A stretch of 8,933 nt of DNA, from NCBI GenBank assembly GCA_003224195.1, contig QHYP01000188.1, forward strand, positions 1-8,933, written 5' to 3'. Numbering within the stretch: position 1 is the stretch's first letter; each line of letters opens with the position of its first letter. Of the stretch, positions 6,313-8,933 are shown one piece after another. Source of the DNA: Acidobacteriota bacterium. GTDB lineage: Bacteria; Acidobacteriota; Terriglobia; Acidiferrales; UBA7541. The notes under the pieces are model-generated. The model had not been told where the DNA came from, made no database searches, and saw only the letters and a list, made by a program, of their open reading frames with translations. The translations under genes were made by a program, and so were the position numbers.

Positions 6313-7089
6313 TCAATCGAAGATTCGGTACCGGAAGATCAACCACAGCGCCTGAAGCCCGTCCCGCCAGGTAATTTTTTTTCCTTCTTCGTAGGTGCGC
6401 CCCGAATACGAAATAGGCACTTCGTACACGCGCCATTTGCCCTTGGCGACTTTGGCGGTAATCTCCGGCTCGAAACCGAAGCGGTCCGACTTCAGTTGAA
6501 TTCCCGCCAGCACCTCGCGCCGGAATGCCTTGTAGCAGGTCTCCATGTCCGTCAGCTTCAAGTTCGTCGTGATGTCGGAGATCAGCGTCAGGAGCTTGTT
6601 CGCCACGTAATGCCAAAAATAGTGCACCCGCTGCGGCCCGCCCAGAAACCTCGAGCCGAACACCACGTCCGCGCGCCCGTCTAGGATCGGTTCGAGCAGT
6701 TTTCCATAATCGCGCGGGTCGTATTCAAGGTCCGCGTCCTGCACCAGCACGACGTCGCCGGTCGCTTCCGCAAATCCCCGCCGCAACGCCGCGCCCTTGC
6801 CTTGGTTCTTTTCCTGAAAGAAAAACCGCAGCCCGTCGAGCGGAATTGGGTCGTTGCCGTCCTGCGCCGGCGCTTCCGCTTCGCCCCGGCCTTGCCGCGC
6901 CGCCAGCGCCTCCAGGATTTGCCGCGTCCCGTCCGTCGAGCAGTCGTCCACCACGATCACTTCTTTTCGCAGCGGCGTCTCCTGCACCCGCCTCAGAATC
7001 TCTTCGATCGTGCTCTTCTCGTTGTACACGGGGACGACCACGGTGAGCTTCGCATCGAGAATCGCCGTCGGATTGCGTCTCGCCGCCAT
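6313..7089 (-). CDS. Family 2 glycosyltransferase, dolichol-phosphate mannosyltransferase (DPM1)-like
   Basis: A 258-aa GT-A fold transferase without membrane helices. VVVPVYNEKSTIEE is at 17-30, VVDDCSTDGT at 46-55, NQGKGAALRRGF at 95-106, the metal-binding DAD within QDADLEYDP at 117-125, FGSRF at 144-148, and DMETCYKAFRREV at 181-193, which is characteristic of DPM1-type enzymes. FGFEPEITAK (204-213) and EVPISYSGRTYEEGKKI (223-239) complete the family pattern. Such proteins transfer mannose or glucose from a nucleotide sugar to polyprenyl phosphate at the inner membrane face. The exact sugar is not predictable here. Residues about 65-87 form an acidic, proline-rich insertion between the VDD and NQGKG motifs. 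The ATG lies at 7087-7089 with no Shine-Dalgarno, and a possible promoter just upstream would make the mRNA nearly leaderless. It converges with galE. Confidence 0.9.
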   Translation of the reverse strand: MAARRNPTAILDAKLTVVVPVYNEKSTIEEILRRVQETPLRKEVIVVDDCSTDGTRQILEALAARQGRGEAEAPAQDGNDPIPLDGLRFFFQEKNQGKGAALRRGFAEATGDVVLVQDADLEYDPRDYGKLLEPILDGRADVVFGSRFLGGPQRVHYFWHYVANKLLTLISDITTNLKLTDMETCYKAFRREVLAGIQLKSDRFGFEPEITAKVAKGKWRVYEVPISYSGRTYEEGKKITWRDGLQALWLIFRYRIFD

Positions 7090-7101
7090 AACAGACTTGC
7101 G

Positions 7102-7130
7102 ATTCTAGTGCCGTTCCAACTCGATTTCAC
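7102..7130 (-). promoter_or_regulatory. Possible promoter of the GT2 gene
   Basis: On the minus strand GTGAAA (7130-7125, 4/6) is followed after 17 bp by TAGAAT (7107-7102, 5/6). The predicted start near 7095 leaves only about six bases before the ATG, which fits the absent ribosome binding site. The -10 box touches the left arm of the inverted repeat at 7106. Confidence 0.3.
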
Positions 7131-7209
7131 CCTCGATTAGCGCGGCAGGATACCACAACCCTGTTGAGCGTTCGGCCCGCCGTTCCCCACAAGAATTGGA
7201 ACGGTACTA
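7106..7209. repeat. 104-bp segment bounded by 14-bp imperfect inverted repeats
   Basis: TAGTGCCGTTCCAA at 7106-7119 pairs with TTGGAACGGTACTA at 7196-7209, 13 of 14 positions matching. The one difference would be a G-U pair in plus-strand RNA. The segment is flanked on both sides by TTC (7103-7105 and 7210-7212), a possible 3-bp target duplication. No gene lies inside. It could be a very small MITE-like remnant or a chance or regulatory hairpin. Confidence 0.4.
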
Positions 7210-7468
7210 TTCGCCCGCCTCCCTCCGAGTAAAGCAAACCTAACCCCGCCCACCAGCGTTTGTTTTCCGCCTTCTTCCAGCCTCCAACCTACAGCCTCGA
7301 GCATGTGTAGCCCCGGCTGGAATTCATCCCGACGAAATCGGGAAGTCGGCATCTTGCGTCTCAAAAGCACCCGGGACACCCCGACCCACAGCGTCGGGGT
7401 AAACTCCAGGCGTGCACAAACTCCCAAAGGGATGGGCCAACCGCGGCATGCGGCCGACGGCACACGCG
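7210..7468. other. Gene-free block with palindromes between the GT2 and restriction-modification genes
   Basis: No credible gene is seen in this stretch or in the whole 379-bp gap from 7090. It holds TCCCGA-CGAAA-TCGGGA at 7327-7343, an 8-bp perfect stem ACCCCGAC/GTCGGGGT at 7378-7400 and the short palindromic AGCCCCGGCT near 7311. There is also a pyrimidine-rich run with repeated CCAGCCTCCAACCTACAGCCT-like phrases around 7276-7296. The composition looks like a dispersed intergenic repeat block, but copy number cannot be judged from one window. Confidence 0.4.
7378..7400 (-). terminator. Stable hairpin downstream of the candidate nuclease gene
   Basis: A perfect 8-bp GC-rich stem with a 7-nt loop lies about 70 bp past the nuclease stop codon. 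It may end the minus-strand operon transcript, but there is no T-run on that strand, so it may instead be a repeat element. Confidence 0.25.
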
Positions 7469-8077
7469 CTAAGAACCATTAACCGGGGTTGGTTTGCCGC
7501 CCGCCAGGCGGATGTCGGCTCTCCGATAAACGGATTTGCCTTTCAGTTTCTTTGCGGGATTCTTGATTCCAAAAGTGTGCGTTCGACCGCCACCTCTGGG
7601 ACCTGCGCTGCTGCCTTGGTATTCCCAATCCTGCTTTTCTACGAACAGGATGTCCACGCGCCAGATGATGACGGGCTTGCCTCGCTCAATGGATTCTGTC
7701 GGATCTACGAGGTATCTCCAGACGATGTACCAGCCCGGGTGGTCATAGTGCGACTGTAGCTCCCATGGGCGCTTGCTGCCTTTCGATTCCAAGGCCATCT
7801 TCGGTGGAGCCGGTGTGCTGCTTCCACGTTTCTTTAGGTCGGGAAATCGTTGCTGCGCGACATCGCGGTGCCGGCTCTTCTCATAGACGCTAAAGCTATC
7901 CAGAGCACGCACACCGAAGATCCCTACGAGCGCGCTGAACACATTGGCCTGTTCATGGTAGATGTCAATCAGTTCGGCAAGCTCTTGCTCAATGTACTCG
8001 ATGGACTTCCTGATAGCGGGGATAGTCAGTCCGGGAGGCAGCGGCACAGTCTCGTCGAAGTCAGAGACGCGGGCCAT
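7469..8077 (-). CDS. Candidate type II restriction endonuclease with a PD-x16-ESK signature
   Basis: A soluble 202-aa protein I cannot assign to a named family. An N-terminal helical part (about 20-60) is followed by FPDLKKRG at 78-85 and ALESKGSKRPW at 95-105. Pro79-Asp80 and Glu97-Ser98-Lys99 match the PD-(D/E)xK nuclease pattern, and the strand-like stretches WYIVWRYLVD (116-125) and PVIIWRVDILFVE (135-147) follow, as in a nuclease core. A glycine-rich, basic C-terminal tail (158-202) could bind DNA. The ATG at 8077 lies 17 bp inside the end of the methyltransferase gene, with GGAAG just before it, so translation is probably coupled. That arrangement, next to a DNA methyltransferase, is the main reason to call it a restriction enzyme. 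Recognition site unknown. An alternative is an accessory protein of the methyltransferase. The stop is TAG at 7471-7469. Confidence 0.65.
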   Translation of the reverse strand: MARVSDFDETVPLPPGLTIPAIRKSIEYIEQELAELIDIYHEQANVFSALVGIFGVRALDSFSVYEKSRHRDVAQQRFPDLKKRGSSTPAPPKMALESKGSKRPWELQSHYDHPGWYIVWRYLVDPTESIERGKPVIIWRVDILFVEKQDWEYQGSSAGPRGGGRTHTFGIKNPAKKLKGKSVYRRADIRLAGGKPTPVNGS

Positions 8078-8933
8078 TCACTTCCTGCTGGAGGGTGGAG
8101 AAAGCCGCAAGCTTGGGAATGGCATTGCGCGCCATGACGAAGTATTCCGGGTCGATCTCCAACCCGATGCTCCTCAATCCCAGCGCGGCCGAGGCGGCAA
8201 TCGTGGAGCCTGACCCCATGAAGGGATCCAAGATTGTGCCCACGCCGAACGGCAGCGCGGCGCGGACAAGTTGCCGCAGAAAATATTGGGGCTTCAACGA
8301 AGGATGGGGAGCTAGCTGGTGCTCCGCCCGGCGCGTAGGACTGGAGAGGATGAGATCGCGGAATGGGGCTGCGGCTGAGATGCGGCGCAAGCCGCCGGTC
8401 CGCCACTTCCGCAAGTTATCTTGTACTCTTCCCTCGCATGGTTTGCGAAACAGTCCCCAGGGCTCCCAGCACGACCGCGGCATCACGGATACGTCGGAAA
8501 ACTCGTGGTGGGCGTTTTTGGGGCGGTCACCACCGCGCAAAGTTCGTACAACTCGAATAATCTCCCCACGCTTCTCGAAGCCTGCGCGTATGAACGGTCC
8601 ATAAACCAAGTAGGATACGAGCGGGTTCGTGGCAATGAAGACATGGGCTCCTGGAACCAGAACGGGCGCGAGCAGTACCGCCAATCTTGAAAAAAAAGCT
8701 TCGAGCTCTGCTTTGTGCTGCTCCTTCAGGATCGTGAATCGCGGCAGGGGCCGGCGAACGCACCCATCGAAAGAAGGAGGAATCCTCCAAACGCCGCCTC
8801 TTCCTACCCGCAGTTTTTGTTTCTGTTCGTCGGTGTACTCAAGCAGACCGTAGGGGGGGTCAGTAACCACGGCGTGAATCGAATTTTGGGCGCGACTCCT
8901 CAGCCACTCAAAGGCATCGGTTTGATGGATCTC
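8061..8933 (-). CDS. DNA methyltransferase, beta class, probable N6-adenine type (5' end beyond window)
   Basis: The 290 visible residues carry the circularly ordered motifs of a beta-class amino-methyltransferase. The catalytic motif IV TDPPYGL (visible residues 24-30) comes first, a variable target-recognition stretch follows (about 31-205), then HPSLKP (210-215), and the AdoMet-binding motif I DPFMGSGST (236-244) with GLEIDPEYF (256-264). A DPPY rather than SPPY tetrad favours N6-adenine methylation, although N4-cytosine is possible. The frame is open to the right edge and the residues upstream of DPPY (IHQTDAFEWL) match the usual family N-terminus. The true start is therefore probably a few codons beyond 8933; the internal GTG at 8870 is not a likely start. 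It overlaps the candidate restriction gene by 17 bp, a typical compact restriction-modification operon in which the methylase is translated first to protect host DNA. Confidence 0.9.
   Translation of the reverse strand, partial: EIHQTDAFEWLRSRAQNSIHAVVTDPPYGLLEYTDEQKQKLRVGRGGVWRIPPSFDGCVRRPLPRFTILKEQHKAELEAFFSRLAVLLAPVLVPGAHVFIATNPLVSYLVYGPFIRAGFEKRGEIIRVVRTLRGGDRPKNAHHEFSDVSVMPRSCWEPWGLFRKPCEGRVQDNLRKWRTGGLRRISAAAPFRDLILSSPTRRAEHQLAPHPSLKPQYFLRQLVRAALPFGVGTILDPFMGSGSTIAASAALGLRSIGLEIDPEYFVMARNAIPKLAAFSTLQQEVNGPRL

Noticed and set aside
6305..6314. 10-bp palindrome GAAAATTTTC between the convergent galE and GT2 stops
   Set aside because: AT-only core with no usable loop, so not a credible terminator; probably chance in a short AT-rich gap.
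7137..7463. A 108-codon open frame on the minus strand in the intergenic block
   Set aside because: It spans palindromes and the inverted-repeat arm, has no domain-like pattern or good ribosome site, and its composition looks non-coding.
8095..8604. A 169-codon open frame on the plus strand
   Set aside because: It is antisense to the DNA methyltransferase motifs DPFMGSGST and HPSLKP.

Overview
The window is a GC-rich, gene-dense bacterial chromosome segment, roughly 60% GC by eye. Its codon use, the style of its sugar-nucleotide genes and its intergenic palindromes suggest Acidobacteriota or a similar soil/metagenome lineage. That placement is inference from general resemblance; no marker gene in the window fixes the taxon. 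No rRNA, tRNA, CRISPR array or transposase gene was found.

Layout: (1) 1-1578, minus strand: the N-terminal 526 codons of cobalamin-dependent methionine synthase (homocysteine-binding domain, then pterin/methyl-THF domain), continuing past the left edge. Its leader contains a strong nested hairpin. (2) 1579-1799: divergent promoter region. (3) 1800-5184, plus strand: a UDP-glucose/GDP-mannose dehydrogenase family gene whose catalytic Cys is replaced by Arg, then a complete UDP-GlcNAc 2-epimerase, then a LuxR-type regulator with a degenerate receiver domain. (4) 5185-5310: two hairpins and a strong Shine-Dalgarno sequence leading into galE (5311-6294, TTG start). (5) 6313-7089, minus strand: a DPM1-like family 2 glycosyltransferase, convergent with galE. 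(6) 7090-7468: a gene-free block with a 14-bp inverted-repeat pair and several palindromes. (7) 7469-8933, minus strand: a two-gene cassette of a beta-class DNA methyltransferase (its start lies beyond the right edge) overlapping by 17 bp a 202-aa protein with a PD-x16-ESK signature. It is best read as a type II restriction-modification pair.

The genes from 1800 to 7089 form a loose surface-glycan set: WecB makes UDP-ManNAc, GalE makes UDP-Gal, and the GT2 probably loads a lipid-linked sugar. The dehydrogenase-like protein sits where a UDP-ManNAc or UDP-Glc dehydrogenase would be expected but lacks the family nucleophile. The restriction-modification pair looks like an accessory insertion next to repeat-like intergenic DNA. 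The two most interesting items are the catalytically degenerate dehydrogenase and the unassigned candidate restriction endonuclease.
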